Made by a program: the position numbers and the translations under genes. 31,359 nt of DNA from Deltaproteobacteria bacterium (GTDB taxonomy: Bacteria > Desulfobacterota > Desulfobacteria > Desulfobacterales > SURF-7), in assembly GCA_019307665.1 (NCBI GenBank), contig JAFDJC010000029.1, positions 1 to 31,359 of the forward strand, read 5' to 3'. Within the stretch, counting starts at the first letter, position 1, and every line of letters begins with the position of its first letter. Shown here one piece after another: positions 7,262 through 15,348 of this stretch. Below the pieces are notes generated by a model. The model did not search any database and was not told the DNA's origin. It saw only the letters and a list, made by a program, of their open reading frames with translations.

Positions 7262-9262
7262 ATGTATAAATATTTATTCAGTCCTATCAAGATCAATAAT
7301 GTTGAGATAAAAAACAGAATTGCATATCCGGCGTTGGGACTTATGTATTCATATGACAGGAAGCTTAATGACAGATATTATAATTTTTTTGAGGAAAGAG
7401 CAAAAGGCGGCGCCGGAATTGTCACTGTCGGTCCGGTGGGCGTCGACTTTATCGGATCAGGTGTGGTTGTCTTATCCCTTGCAGAGGATGAGGCAATACC
7501 GGCTTTTAAAAAATTGACGGATATTATACGAAAACATGATGCAAAACCCTGGATTCAGCTTTTTCATGCCGGTGCATACTCCCACCCGATTGTGATAGAC
7601 GGAAAGGATCCGATAGCCCCTTCTTCGATCTATTCAAAATACTCCAAGGCAACGCCGAGAGAGATGACAACAGATGACATCGGAAGAGTACAGGAAGCAT
7701 TTGCAAAGACTGCTCTTCGTGCAAGGGAAGCCGGCTTTGAGGGTGTCGAGATAATCGCATCAGGCGGATATCTCTTGAACCAGTTTCTCTCCCCTTTAAA
7801 GAACCGGAGAACAGATAAATATGGCGGAAGCTTTGAAAACAGGCTGAGATTTCCTGACGAGTTGATAAGGCTTGTAAGGGGTCGGCTCGGATCTGATTTT
7901 CCATTGACTATCCGCATGGCTGGAAACGATTTTGTTCCGGGAAGCAATACTGATATTGAAACACCTGAGATTGCGAAAGTTTATGAAAAAGCAGGCGTTG
8001 ATGCCATAAATGTTACAGGAGGCTGGCATGAAACCCGTGTGCCGCAGCTTCCCATGGATCTTCCACGAACAGCCTATGCATTTCTGGCACTTAACATTAA
8101 GAAGGTCGTATCGGTTCCGGTGATGGCTTCAAACCGGATTGCTGATCCAGCCGGCGCCGAAAAAATTATTAGAGACGGTTATGCCGATATGGTCAATCTC
8201 GGCAGAATCTTAATCGCAGACCCTGAATGGCCCAAAAAAGCGTTTGAAGGCAGGGAGAATGAAATTCGTCCATGTGTGGCATGCTCACAGGGTTGCACAG
8301 ACCAGGTGTTCAGCGGACAGCCGGTTTTCTGCATCGGAAATCCGAGATCTGCATTTGAAGGTGAAAGAAAGATTGTTAAAACAGATTCACCAAAGCGGGT
8401 TATGGTTGTCGGTGCCGGGCCTGCAGGGCTGGAAGCCGTAATTACTGCTGCCAAGGCAGGGCACAGTGTTGAGCTGTATGACAAGGATTCCGATATCGGC
8501 GGACAGCTGTGGATTGCCGGTGCACCGCCCCACAAACAGGAGCTTCTGGAATTTATCCGGTATTACACGGCCATGTTGAAAAAATATGATATTCCGTTGT
8601 TTCTGAATACAAATGTTGATATTGAACTGATAAAGTCTAAAAACCCTGATCACCTGTTCATAGCAGAGGGAGCAGAGGCTGTTGTTCCGCCCATCCCTGG
8701 CGTGGATGATTCATGTGTGATTTCAGCCTGGGATCTTTTAAAGGAAGACCGGATTCTGGGAAAAGAGGTGGCGGTTATCGGGGGCGGGGCAGTGGGCCTT
8801 GAAACAGCCATGTTTATTGCAGCCAAGGGGACGCTTACTCCGGAAGTCCTTCATTTTTTATTTGCCTATGAAGCGGAGACATCTGACCGTCTTCGGGAGA
8901 TCATGTTTAAAGGCTCTTCCAGGGTGACGGTTTTTGAAATGCTGCCAAAGGCGGGCATGGATGTGGGGAAATCGACCAAATGGGTTCTTTTTGACAACCT
9001 TAAAAAGTACGGTGTTAAAATAATTACCAATGCAAAGGTTGTATCTATTAATAGCGGCGAAGTTGAATATGACAATGAAGGTGCCACGGAAAAAAAGAAA
9101 TTCGACAATGTGATTCTTGCTTCCGGATCAAGGTCGGTTAAGCATCTTTCAGGGGAAGTGGAAAAACTTGGTATTCCATTTGTTTTAATCGGAGACTGCG
9201 TGCAGCCCGGTAAAATAGATAGCGCCATACATGGGGGGTTTTTAGCGGCAATCAATTTATAA
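7262..9262 (+). CDS. old-yellow-enzyme family 2,4-dienoyl-CoA reductase-like oxidoreductase (FMN, 4Fe-4S, FAD)
   Basis: 666 residues. Residues 1-330 are an FMN TIM barrel; Y170 in GGYLLNQFLSP and H256 in GGWHETRVP match the Tyr/His acid pair of E. coli FadH. A 4Fe-4S loop follows with C338, C341, C345 and C357 (CVACSQGC, then FCIGNP). Then come a FAD Rossmann motif VVGAGPAGLE at about 382-391 and an NAD(P) motif VIGGGAVGLE at about 505-514. Enzymes of this layout reduce conjugated dienoyl-CoA esters; the aryl-CoA reductases of anaerobic naphthalene degradation (2-naphthoyl-CoA reductase) have the same cofactor set, so reduction of a polyunsaturated or cyclic CoA ester is plausible. Assignment to fatty-acid versus ring substrate cannot be made from sequence alone. 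Confidence 0.9.
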   Translation: MYKYLFSPIKINNVEIKNRIAYPALGLMYSYDRKLNDRYYNFFEERAKGGAGIVTVGPVGVDFIGSGVVVLSLAEDEAIPAFKKLTDIIRKHDAKPWIQLFHAGAYSHPIVIDGKDPIAPSSIYSKYSKATPREMTTDDIGRVQEAFAKTALRAREAGFEGVEIIASGGYLLNQFLSPLKNRRTDKYGGSFENRLRFPDELIRLVRGRLGSDFPLTIRMAGNDFVPGSNTDIETPEIAKVYEKAGVDAINVTGGWHETRVPQLPMDLPRTAYAFLALNIKKVVSVPVMASNRIADPAGAEKIIRDGYADMVNLGRILIADPEWPKKAFEGRENEIRPCVACSQGCTDQVFSGQPVFCIGNPRSAFEGERKIVKTDSPKRVMVVGAGPAGLEAVITAAKAGHSVELYDKDSDIGGQLWIAGAPPHKQELLEFIRYYTAMLKKYDIPLFLNTNVDIELIKSKNPDHLFIAEGAEAVVPPIPGVDDSCVISAWDLLKEDRILGKEVAVIGGGAVGLETAMFIAAKGTLTPEVLHFLFAYEAETSDRLREIMFKGSSRVTVFEMLPKAGMDVGKSTKWVLFDNLKKYGVKIITNAKVVSINSGEVEYDNEGATEKKKFDNVILASGSRSVKHLSGEVEKLGIPFVLIGDCVQPGKIDSAIHGGFLAAINL

Positions 9263-9273
9263 AAGGAGGAGCC

Positions 9274-11178
9274 ATGGCTAGTAAATACAAAGGGTATATG
9301 GGAAAGATTCTTGACGTTGACCTGTCAACCGGCAAAACGAGCGAATATCCTATATCTGATAAAGACAGAGAGCTTTTTTTAGGGGGAAGATTTATATCCA
9401 CCAAGATACTCTGGGATGAACTTAAAGCCGGCACAGATCCCCTGTCCTCCGACAATATTCTTATCGTCATGACATCACCCCTTACGGGAACCGGCGCTCC
9501 TTCTTCGAGCCGTTACGATATTTCAGCAAAAAGCCCCCTCACCGGAGGCATTGGCCATTCCAACAGCGGAGGAAATTTCGGCATCCACCTCAAAAGAGCC
9601 GGCTGGGATGGTGTGATTATCAGGGGCAAGGCAGAAAAGCCGGTTTATATTGAAATTAAAGAAGACCAAATAGAGATAAAAGACGCCGGGGAATTATGGG
9701 GTGTTGATACTCAGGCTGCTCAGGAAGTTCTTGGAACCGGAGGGAAAATTGTGATCGGTCCGGCTGGAGAGAATCTTGTTAAGTTTGCGACTGTCGTATC
9801 ACAGGAAAGAGTTCACGGCAGGACCGGCATGGGCGCTGTAATGGGTTCAAAGAACCTTAAAGGTATTGTTGCTTCGGGGAATAAGAAGGTCGAGCTTGAT
9901 AAACCTGAAAAATATAAAAAATCGTTGAAGGGATGGTTTAAAATGCTGCAAAATCATCCGGCAACAGGTGATATCGCCCCCAAATATGGCACATCGGTTT
10001 TTCTGAAACCTCTTTCGGACAAGAACACACTTCCCACAAAAAACTTTGCAAAGGGAAGTTTTAAAGATGCTGATATGATAAGCGGTGAAAGGCTTGCAAA
10101 AGAATATCTTGTAAAAAATTATGGTTGCACGTCGTGTCCCATCAAGTGCGGAAGAGTGGTCAACCTTGACGGCAAAGAAATAAAGGGCCCTGAATATGAA
10201 GTGCTGTGTCTGATGGGGGCAAACCTTTTGATTAACGACATGGACGCAATCATCAGGTGGAATTATGAGCTTGATCTTCTTGGTATCGATACGATTAGTG
10301 TCGGCAATGTACTTGGTTTTGCGGCAGAATTAAACGAAAAAGGCTTATGGGACAACGGAATAGAATTCGGCAAAAAAGATAATATTTCACAGCTTCTGAA
10401 GGACATCGCAGAGCGAAAGGGTGTTGGCGAAGACCTTGCCGAAGGCGTCAGGTTTCTTTCTGAAAAATACGGGGGCAAAGATTTTGCCGCTCATGTCAAA
10501 GGTCTTGAAATTCCTGCCTATGAACCAAGAGGCGCGACGGGTCATGCGCTTGGTTATGCCACAGCCAGTCGCGGTGCCTGTCACTTGGACGGCGGTTATA
10601 TGGTATACCTTGAAGTTACGGGTCCTGCGACCCTAGACCCTTTTCATTTCCGTTCAAAGCCGGGATGGGTGGTTCTTGATCAAAATCTTCTGGCAGCAAT
10701 AAGCGCGGGCGGCAACTGCCTTTTTACTTCCTGGACATTTATACCGAATATTGCCTTTAAGCTTCCCGAACATAAAATTCTTTCATGGATTGTCACCAAA
10801 GCTTTGACTTATACTTGGTTCCTGATCGACATGGCGCTCAAAACCCCGTTGTTTTTAATGAAATTTCATCTCCCGCTTCTTCCCCATTCAAAATTCATTA
10901 AACTTGCTACGGGTATGAAAATGGATTACGGCAGGTTTGTAAGAGTAGGCGAAAGAGGATATACGCTTGAGAGAATGTTTAATATGCGAGAAGGTATCGG
11001 GCAAGATCAGGACACCCTTGCCAAACGGTTCACAGAAGAAAAGCTTTCAAAGAACGATGACAGGACGCGCGTACCATTAAAGGAGATGCTTCCTAAGTAT
11101 TATAAACTCAGACAATGGGATGAGAATGGTGTCCCAACGAAAGAAGTGCTTAAGAAACTGGGATTGAGTTCTTTATAA
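9274..11178 (+). CDS. aldehyde:ferredoxin oxidoreductase family protein (tungsten/molybdenum bis-pterin)
   Basis: 634 residues, with a very strong ribosome site (AAAAGGAGGA). The N-terminal domain shows GYMGKILDVDLSTG, LFLGGRF and GRTGMGAVMGSKNLKGI, typical of AOR. The 4Fe-4S cluster ligands are C285, C288 and C292 in YGCTSCPIKCG, with a probable fourth at C483 (GGNCLFTSW). Pterin/metal-site motifs are PEYE at 306-309 and LDLLGIDT at 333-340. The C-terminal GERGYTLERMFNMREG is conserved. Known members oxidise aldehydes to acids with ferredoxin; the BamB subfamily instead reduces benzoyl-CoA, but the N-terminal region here looks like ordinary AOR. Unusual: a hydrophobic stretch of about 40 residues (near 497-536) after C483. 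Cytoplasmic; no signal peptide seen. Confidence 0.9.
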   Translation: MASKYKGYMGKILDVDLSTGKTSEYPISDKDRELFLGGRFISTKILWDELKAGTDPLSSDNILIVMTSPLTGTGAPSSSRYDISAKSPLTGGIGHSNSGGNFGIHLKRAGWDGVIIRGKAEKPVYIEIKEDQIEIKDAGELWGVDTQAAQEVLGTGGKIVIGPAGENLVKFATVVSQERVHGRTGMGAVMGSKNLKGIVASGNKKVELDKPEKYKKSLKGWFKMLQNHPATGDIAPKYGTSVFLKPLSDKNTLPTKNFAKGSFKDADMISGERLAKEYLVKNYGCTSCPIKCGRVVNLDGKEIKGPEYEVLCLMGANLLINDMDAIIRWNYELDLLGIDTISVGNVLGFAAELNEKGLWDNGIEFGKKDNISQLLKDIAERKGVGEDLAEGVRFLSEKYGGKDFAAHVKGLEIPAYEPRGATGHALGYATASRGACHLDGGYMVYLEVTGPATLDPFHFRSKPGWVVLDQNLLAAISAGGNCLFTSWTFIPNIAFKLPEHKILSWIVTKALTYTWFLIDMALKTPLFLMKFHLPLLPHSKFIKLATGMKMDYGRFVRVGERGYTLERMFNMREGIGQDQDTLAKRFTEEKLSKNDDRTRVPLKEMLPKYYKLRQWDENGVPTKEVLKKLGLSSL

Positions 11179-11196
11179 GAGGCGGTGGAGGGAACG

Positions 11197-12780
11197 ATGG
11201 AATACGATTATGCCGTTATTGGGAGTGGGTTCGGTGGAAGTGTTTCAGCTCTGCGCCTTAGTGAAAAAGGCTACAAGGTTGCCGTAATTGAGCAGGGTAA
11301 CTGGGTGACACCGGCTGATATAGAAGAAGCCGATAATAATGTAAGGTATCTGAACTGGATTCCGTCGCTTGGCATGTCAGGTTATTTTATCCAGAGCTTT
11401 TATCGCCATGTTACGATTGTCGGCGGTGTCGGCGTTGGGGGCGGGAGTATTGTATATGCTGCAGTCCTTTTAAAGCCAAAAGACGAGTTTTATACTGATT
11501 CGTCCTGGAGCAATCTCGGTATTGACTGGAAGAAAGAGCTCGAACCGCACTATGAAACCGCATCCAAAATGTTGGGTGTGACAGATAATCCCAGCCTGGA
11601 TATTCAGGACGACTATTTAAAGGATACTGCAGACGCCATGGGCGCGGGCTCTACTTTTTGCCCGACACCAAACGGCATCTATTTTGGCACTCCGGAAGTG
11701 ATGAAGCCTGATCCATATTTTGATGGTGACGGTCCATCACGGGCAGGTTGTCATTTATGCGGAAGGTGTTTAACCGGATGCCCCCATGGATCTAAAAACA
11801 CCCTTGATTTGAATTATCTTTATCTTGCGCAGCGCCAGGGTGCGGATATTCTTCCCCATAGAAAAGTAACGAATATAATACCGCAAAAGGATGGCGGGTA
11901 TGTATTAAAAATGCGGCATCCGGTTAATAAACTGCGCAAATATCCTGAGTTGAAGGTAAAGAAAGTGATCATTGCGGCAGGTGTTCTGGGGACCCTTGAA
12001 CTTCTTTTTAGATGTCGTGATATAACCGGGACATTATCTAATATTTCCCCGTACCTGGGTAAAATCGTCAGGACAAACAGTGAGGCGGTGGTGGGTGTTT
12101 TATCCAAAGATCCGAAAACAGACCTGACCAAAGGAACGGCAATATCTTCTCATTTTTACCCTGATGACCATACGCATATTACACAGAATCGTTTTCCAAA
12201 AGGCTATACCTTCATGAAATGGTTTACAGGGCCCCTGGTCGATGACGACCGTCCTGTTGTCCGCTCATTGAAAACCCTTGGGAAAATGGTCTTTAACCCT
12301 TTCAGGCTTTTCAGGATATGGCTCGGTAGAAACTGGCATAAGCGTGTAACCGTAATGACTGTAATGCAGCACCTTGATAACCAGATAGGGTTTAAATATG
12401 GTCTCAGGCCGTCTTGTTTGTTTAGAAGAGGCCTGAAGTCAGTGTCTGTATCAGGAAAATCCGCTCCCACAAATTTGCCTGTTGCAAACAGGGCCGCAGA
12501 AATGATGGCCCGGACATCAAAAGGCGACCCTTTGAATATACTTACCGAGAGCCTTGGCAACACTTCTACAACAGCTCATATCCTTGGCGGGTGCAATATG
12601 GGGACATCTTTTGAAAACAGTGTAATAGATACAAACCACCAGGTTTTCGGATATCCCGGGCTGTATGTCATAAACGGGGCTTCTGTTTCCGCCAATATCG
12701 GAGCAAATCCAAGCCTGACTATTACAGCTATGGCGGAAAGGGCTATGAGTCTGATTGCAGAAAAACATGTTGATTTGTAA
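11197..12780 (+). CDS. GMC-family (cholesterol-oxidase-like) FAD oxidoreductase with ferredoxin-type Cys motif
   Basis: 527 residues from the ATG at 11197, chosen because GGAGG lies five bases upstream; an in-frame GTG at 11185 falls on the ribosome site itself. The FAD-binding start is YAVIGSGFGGSVSALRLSE. VGGVGVGGGSIVYA follows at about 75-88. The C-terminal GMC domain has TTAHILGGCNMG, VFGYPGLYVINGA and NIGANPSLTI. Residues 185-195 carry C-x2-C-x2-C-x3-C-P (CHLCGRCLTGCP), the ferredoxin pattern, so a 4Fe-4S cluster is plausible. The family includes cholesterol oxidases and other alcohol or ketosteroid dehydrogenases. In this anaerobic setting it more likely passes electrons to another carrier than to oxygen. 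Likely the last gene of the catabolic operon. Confidence 0.88.
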   Translation: MEYDYAVIGSGFGGSVSALRLSEKGYKVAVIEQGNWVTPADIEEADNNVRYLNWIPSLGMSGYFIQSFYRHVTIVGGVGVGGGSIVYAAVLLKPKDEFYTDSSWSNLGIDWKKELEPHYETASKMLGVTDNPSLDIQDDYLKDTADAMGAGSTFCPTPNGIYFGTPEVMKPDPYFDGDGPSRAGCHLCGRCLTGCPHGSKNTLDLNYLYLAQRQGADILPHRKVTNIIPQKDGGYVLKMRHPVNKLRKYPELKVKKVIIAAGVLGTLELLFRCRDITGTLSNISPYLGKIVRTNSEAVVGVLSKDPKTDLTKGTAISSHFYPDDHTHITQNRFPKGYTFMKWFTGPLVDDDRPVVRSLKTLGKMVFNPFRLFRIWLGRNWHKRVTVMTVMQHLDNQIGFKYGLRPSCLFRRGLKSVSVSGKSAPTNLPVANRAAEMMARTSKGDPLNILTESLGNTSTTAHILGGCNMGTSFENSVIDTNHQVFGYPGLYVINGASVSANIGANPSLTITAMAERAMSLIAEKHVDL

Positions 12781-12814
12781 CATATTATGCCTCCTCTTTA
12801 ATCCTTATTGTCTA

Positions 12815-12843
12815 TTGACATTGTCCACACAATGATATATATA
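12815..12843 (+). promoter_or_regulatory. sigma70-type promoter of hipBA
   Basis: TTGACA at 12815-12820, a 17-bp spacer, then TATATA at 12838-12843. This predicts transcription starting about 12850, very close to the hipB start codon, so the leader would be only about a dozen bases. Confidence 0.6.
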
Positions 12844-12870
12844 TCTATCATATAAAACTTTAATGATAGA
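12832..12870. promoter_or_regulatory. HipB-type operator half-sites overlapping the -10 box and hipB start
   Basis: Three alternating half-sites: ATGATA at 12832-12837, TATCAT at 12846-12851 and ATGATA at 12863-12868. The first pair forms an inverted repeat with an 8-bp spacer covering the -10 box, the same geometry as the known E. coli HipB operator (TATCC-N8-GGATA). The second pair extends to perfect 8-bp arms TCTATCAT / ATGATAGA with an 11-bp spacer and includes the hipB ATG. Autorepression by HipB/HipA is inferred. Confidence 0.5.
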
Positions 12871-13237
12871 TAAAACAGCCATAATGAAAAACAGAAAAAA
12901 CAGAGCGCCACTTCCTCAAAGCGTTCGGGAATCTCTCAAAGAGATTGGAGACCTCATTGCCTGCGCCCGGAAAGAAAAACGATGGACCCAGGAAGAGTTG
13001 GCCCGGCGCATCGGGGTTAATAGGATGACAGTGGTGCGAATTGAGAAAGGAGCTCCGGAAGTGGCTACGGGATTGTATCTCACCGCAGCCTGGCTGCTTG
13101 GCCTTCCAATTCTTACCTGGCAGGCCATGGGCGAAGGGAGAAGTGATACTATGGTCGGCGACCTCTTAACAAAGCTTAAGAAAGCTCTCCCTCAAACGGT
13201 AAGACAACGAAGGAAAAAAATAGACAATGACTTCTGA
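12863..13237 (+). CDS. hipB: HipB-like antitoxin, XRE helix-turn-helix regulator
   Basis: 124 residues if started at the first ATG; an ATG at 12884 (MKNRKNRAP) would give 117, and neither has a clear ribosome site. Residues about 29-75 form a Cro/XRE helix-turn-helix: IGDLIACARKEKRWTQEELA, RRIGVNRMTVVRIEKG. The tail is basic (RQRRKKIDNDF) and overlaps the toxin gene by 11 bp, indicating coupled translation. By family it binds DNA and neutralises the HipA kinase. It is longer than E. coli HipB (88 aa), mainly through a basic N-terminal extension. Confidence 0.85.
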   Translation: MIDKTAIMKNRKNRAPLPQSVRESLKEIGDLIACARKEKRWTQEELARRIGVNRMTVVRIEKGAPEVATGLYLTAAWLLGLPILTWQAMGEGRSDTMVGDLLTKLKKALPQTVRQRRKKIDNDF

Positions 13238-14435
13238 AGCTTATATCTGGATATGGTTGCCGGGCGACCATGAGCCGGTGATCTGCGGTAAGCTAGAATC
13301 CGAGAATGATATGTACAGTTTTTTTTATGGTCGCAGCTATTTAAAAAGGCCGAATGCCATCGCACTCGACCCGCGTGAGCTTCCCTTGCAAGATGGGATT
13401 TTCTCCCCCCCTTTTGGTGAAACACACAGTGTTATCCGGGATGCAGCCCCCGATGCATGGGGACGCAGGGTTTTAGCCTATAAATCAGGTGGACGTCTCC
13501 TTTCGGAACTCGATTACCTGCTTTTGGCAGGGAGGGACCGGATTGGCGCACTGGATATCAGACCGGAATCATCCGGATATACAGGCACTCTGCCTGGCCA
13601 ACACGCCTTGATAGAAGATCTGCTTAATGCCGCTGAAAAGGTTGAAAATGGTGAGCCGCTCCCGGAATCACTTGGGGCCGCGCTTCTGCACGGATCCAGT
13701 GTGGGTGGAGCCAGGCCGAAATCATTGCTCAGTGACGCAGAGCACAAATGGATTGCCAAATTTTCATCTGCCACGGATCATTATCCGGTAGTTAGGAGCG
13801 AGTATGCCGCCATGTGGTTGGCAGGAAAGTGTGGTATTAAAATCCCGGACATTGAGCTCAAAACAATTTTGAAAAAGGACGTCTTGCTGGTAAAAAGATT
13901 TGACAGGGAGCGCGTCAATGATCAATGGCGTCGACGCTTCTTGATCAGCGGCCTTACCGCGCTGCAACTCCATGAGACGGAAGCGCCTATGGCGTCTTAT
14001 CCTGAGTTGGCATCTTTTATTCGTAGATCCGGCAAACACTATCCAGCTGATGTGAAACAGCTATTCAGAAGAATGGTCTTTAATATCCTGATAGGAAACA
14101 CCGATGATCATGCCCGCAATCATGCTTTTTTCTGGGATGGCAATCATTATACTCTTACACCGGCCTATGACATATGCCCCCTGCTGCGCGTCGGCCAAAT
14201 CGCAAATCAGGCAATGATTGTCGGTAAAGATGGAAGGGAAAGCACTCTGCGCAACGCCTTGAGCCAGCCGGAGCAGTTTAGTATGACGGCACAAGAGGCA
14301 CAAACAGTAAGAGAAGAACTAACAGGGATGATTGAAGAAAGGTGGGATGAAGCTGCCGACCTTGCCGGCCTGACAAAAAAAGAATCAGAAATCCTCAGGC
14401 AAGCAACAATTCTATCCCCTGCCTGTTTTTATTAA
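13227..14435 (+). CDS. hipA: HipA-family serine/threonine kinase toxin
   Basis: 402 residues, close to the family norm. The phosphate-binding and autophosphorylation loop is SSVGGARPKSLL, with S158 at the position of E. coli Ser150. The ATP lysine region is WIAKFSS. The catalytic loop GNTDDHARNHAF supplies D293 and N298, and the metal-binding AYDICP supplies D315. All key kinase residues are intact, so it is predicted active. E. coli HipA phosphorylates glutamyl-tRNA synthetase and induces dormancy; the target here is inferred only by family. It forms a two-gene operon with hipB, just downstream of the catabolic gene train, and is followed by a repeat relic, a typical accessory-module setting. 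Confidence 0.93.
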   Translation: MTSEAYIWIWLPGDHEPVICGKLESENDMYSFFYGRSYLKRPNAIALDPRELPLQDGIFSPPFGETHSVIRDAAPDAWGRRVLAYKSGGRLLSELDYLLLAGRDRIGALDIRPESSGYTGTLPGQHALIEDLLNAAEKVENGEPLPESLGAALLHGSSVGGARPKSLLSDAEHKWIAKFSSATDHYPVVRSEYAAMWLAGKCGIKIPDIELKTILKKDVLLVKRFDRERVNDQWRRRFLISGLTALQLHETEAPMASYPELASFIRRSGKHYPADVKQLFRRMVFNILIGNTDDHARNHAFFWDGNHYTLTPAYDICPLLRVGQIANQAMIVGKDGRESTLRNALSQPEQFSMTAQEAQTVREELTGMIEERWDEAADLAGLTKKESEILRQATILSPACFY

Positions 14436-14450
14436 TGCAAAAAAAATCAT

Positions 14451-14496
14451 AATTCGGGGGACATTCTTCGAATTCAGGGGACACCTTACCGTAAGG
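14451..14496. repeat. direct repeat AATTCnGGGGACA with adjacent palindrome (mobile-element-like relic)
   Basis: AATTCGGGGGACA at 14451-14463 is repeated as AATTCAGGGGACA at 14471-14483, a 20-bp period. It is followed by the palindrome CCTTACCGTAAGG at 14484-14496. It lies between convergent hipA and the PilZ gene with no gene of its own. It resembles the ends of small repeat or REP-like elements; that identity is a guess from pattern only. Confidence 0.45.
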
Positions 14497-14579
14497 CATG
14501 CAATGCATATGGAGTTGCCTGTATTTCGTCCGGGAACAGTATGGAATTTGATTTTTGAATTCTGGTGCAGATAACAGCT

Positions 14580-14873
14580 TCAATTTCCCGCAGGTTCGAA
14601 GAATTCAATGCCGTGTCCGTAGAAGGTGCTGGTTGAATTTTCGATTTCTTCAGACCGTAAAACTTTTGCTTCAAATACAGAGCAGTAGTTCAGAACTTTT
14701 ACACAGATTTTGGAGCCTTTGGTCAGTGGATAGCGTGATTTGATGTACATTCCACCCATACTGCAGTTGTAAGTTTTTGCATTGCTGAAATCACTGGATC
14801 CGAGTGGTGCATAGACAAGATCCATTTGATCGCCATACCTCTCGAAATTTCTCCTTTCTTTAAATGCTGCCAT
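14580..14873 (-). CDS. PilZ-domain protein (c-di-GMP receptor)
   Basis: 97 residues, a single PilZ domain. The c-di-GMP binding signatures are both present: RxxxR in RRNFERY near residues 7-13, and N-x-S-x-x-G in NCSMGGMYI near residues 36-44. The ATG is preceded by AGGAG. By family it would bind cyclic di-GMP and act on motility, pili or exopolysaccharide through a protein partner. The minor-pilin operon at the other end of the window is a possible but distant target; nothing in the sequence links them directly. It is a monocistronic minus-strand gene converging on hipA. Confidence 0.85.
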   Translation of the reverse strand: MAAFKERRNFERYGDQMDLVYAPLGSSDFSNAKTYNCSMGGMYIKSRYPLTKGSKICVKVLNYCSVFEAKVLRSEEIENSTSTFYGHGIEFFEPAGN

Positions 14874-15348
14874 AACACGTCTCCTGGTGGATAACGCTCT
14901 CTATCTGTTTTAACCGCTTTCCGTCTTTTTATGTATCAGGTTGTTATTATGATACACAAACCAAAGAGAGACACTTTTTTGAACAATGTTCCAGCATGAG
15001 CATTGTATCTATTATAAGATAGCAGCGGGAAATTGTCAATTCCTATGACATTCTAATGACAGCACGGCAACGACGAAAAAGTGTGATACAAAATGAGAAA
15101 ATTCCTACAGGGCGGGACAAAAATCCTGTGGTACAGGACTTTTTTAGCGTAAAACCATTTTTGATATTATGACAGAAAATCAGGGTTGGAGTCTAATATG
15201 CAGGAATTAGTATTCAATAATATTATTTTATTGAATACTAAAATGTTGGCTCGATTTTTGAATATTGTTTTAAATACTGAATAAAAAAAAATGAAACCGG
15301 ATGAGATGGTTGAGAATAAAAAATCGAATATAATCAAGGAGAAATCCA
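14874..15348. other. 475-bp AT-rich intergenic region between divergent genes, with inverted repeats
   Basis: No credible gene is seen. It separates the minus-strand PilZ gene from the plus-strand gene at 15349. It contains TGTATCA-N11-TGATACA at 14932-14956 (operator-like, 60-80 bp upstream of the PilZ start), a TATCT-ATTATA-AGATA palindrome near 15007-15022, and a long AT-rich palindrome at 15207-15241 listed separately. The plus-strand gene has an AAGGAGA ribosome site ending about eight bases before its ATG. Confidence 0.6.
15207..15241. repeat. perfect 14-bp inverted repeat, 7-bp loop
   Basis: TTAGTATTCAATAA at 15207-15220 pairs exactly with TTATTGAATACTAA at 15228-15241 across TATTATT. 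No T-run follows on either strand in the way a classical terminator requires. It sits 107 bp upstream of the metallo-beta-lactamase-like gene. It could be an operator, an RNA stem or a miniature element. Confidence 0.7.

Noticed and set aside
7262..9262. Naming the OYE protein 2-naphthoyl-CoA reductase
   Set aside because: The cofactor layout fits, but the Tyr/His pair matches FadH and no other naphthalene-specific gene is seen.
9274..11178. Assignment of the AOR-family protein as BamB (benzoyl-CoA reductase catalytic subunit)
   Set aside because: The N-terminal region matches ordinary AOR-type sequences better from memory, and no BamC-I subunit genes are adjacent.
14395..14674. Small minus-strand open frames between hipA and the PilZ gene
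   Set aside because: They read through the repeat relic or the PilZ gene in another frame and lack ribosome sites.
15246..15262. Sigma54-like TTGGCTCG...TTG before the metallo-beta-lactamase-fold gene
   Set aside because: The essential GC of the -12 element is missing (TTGAA).
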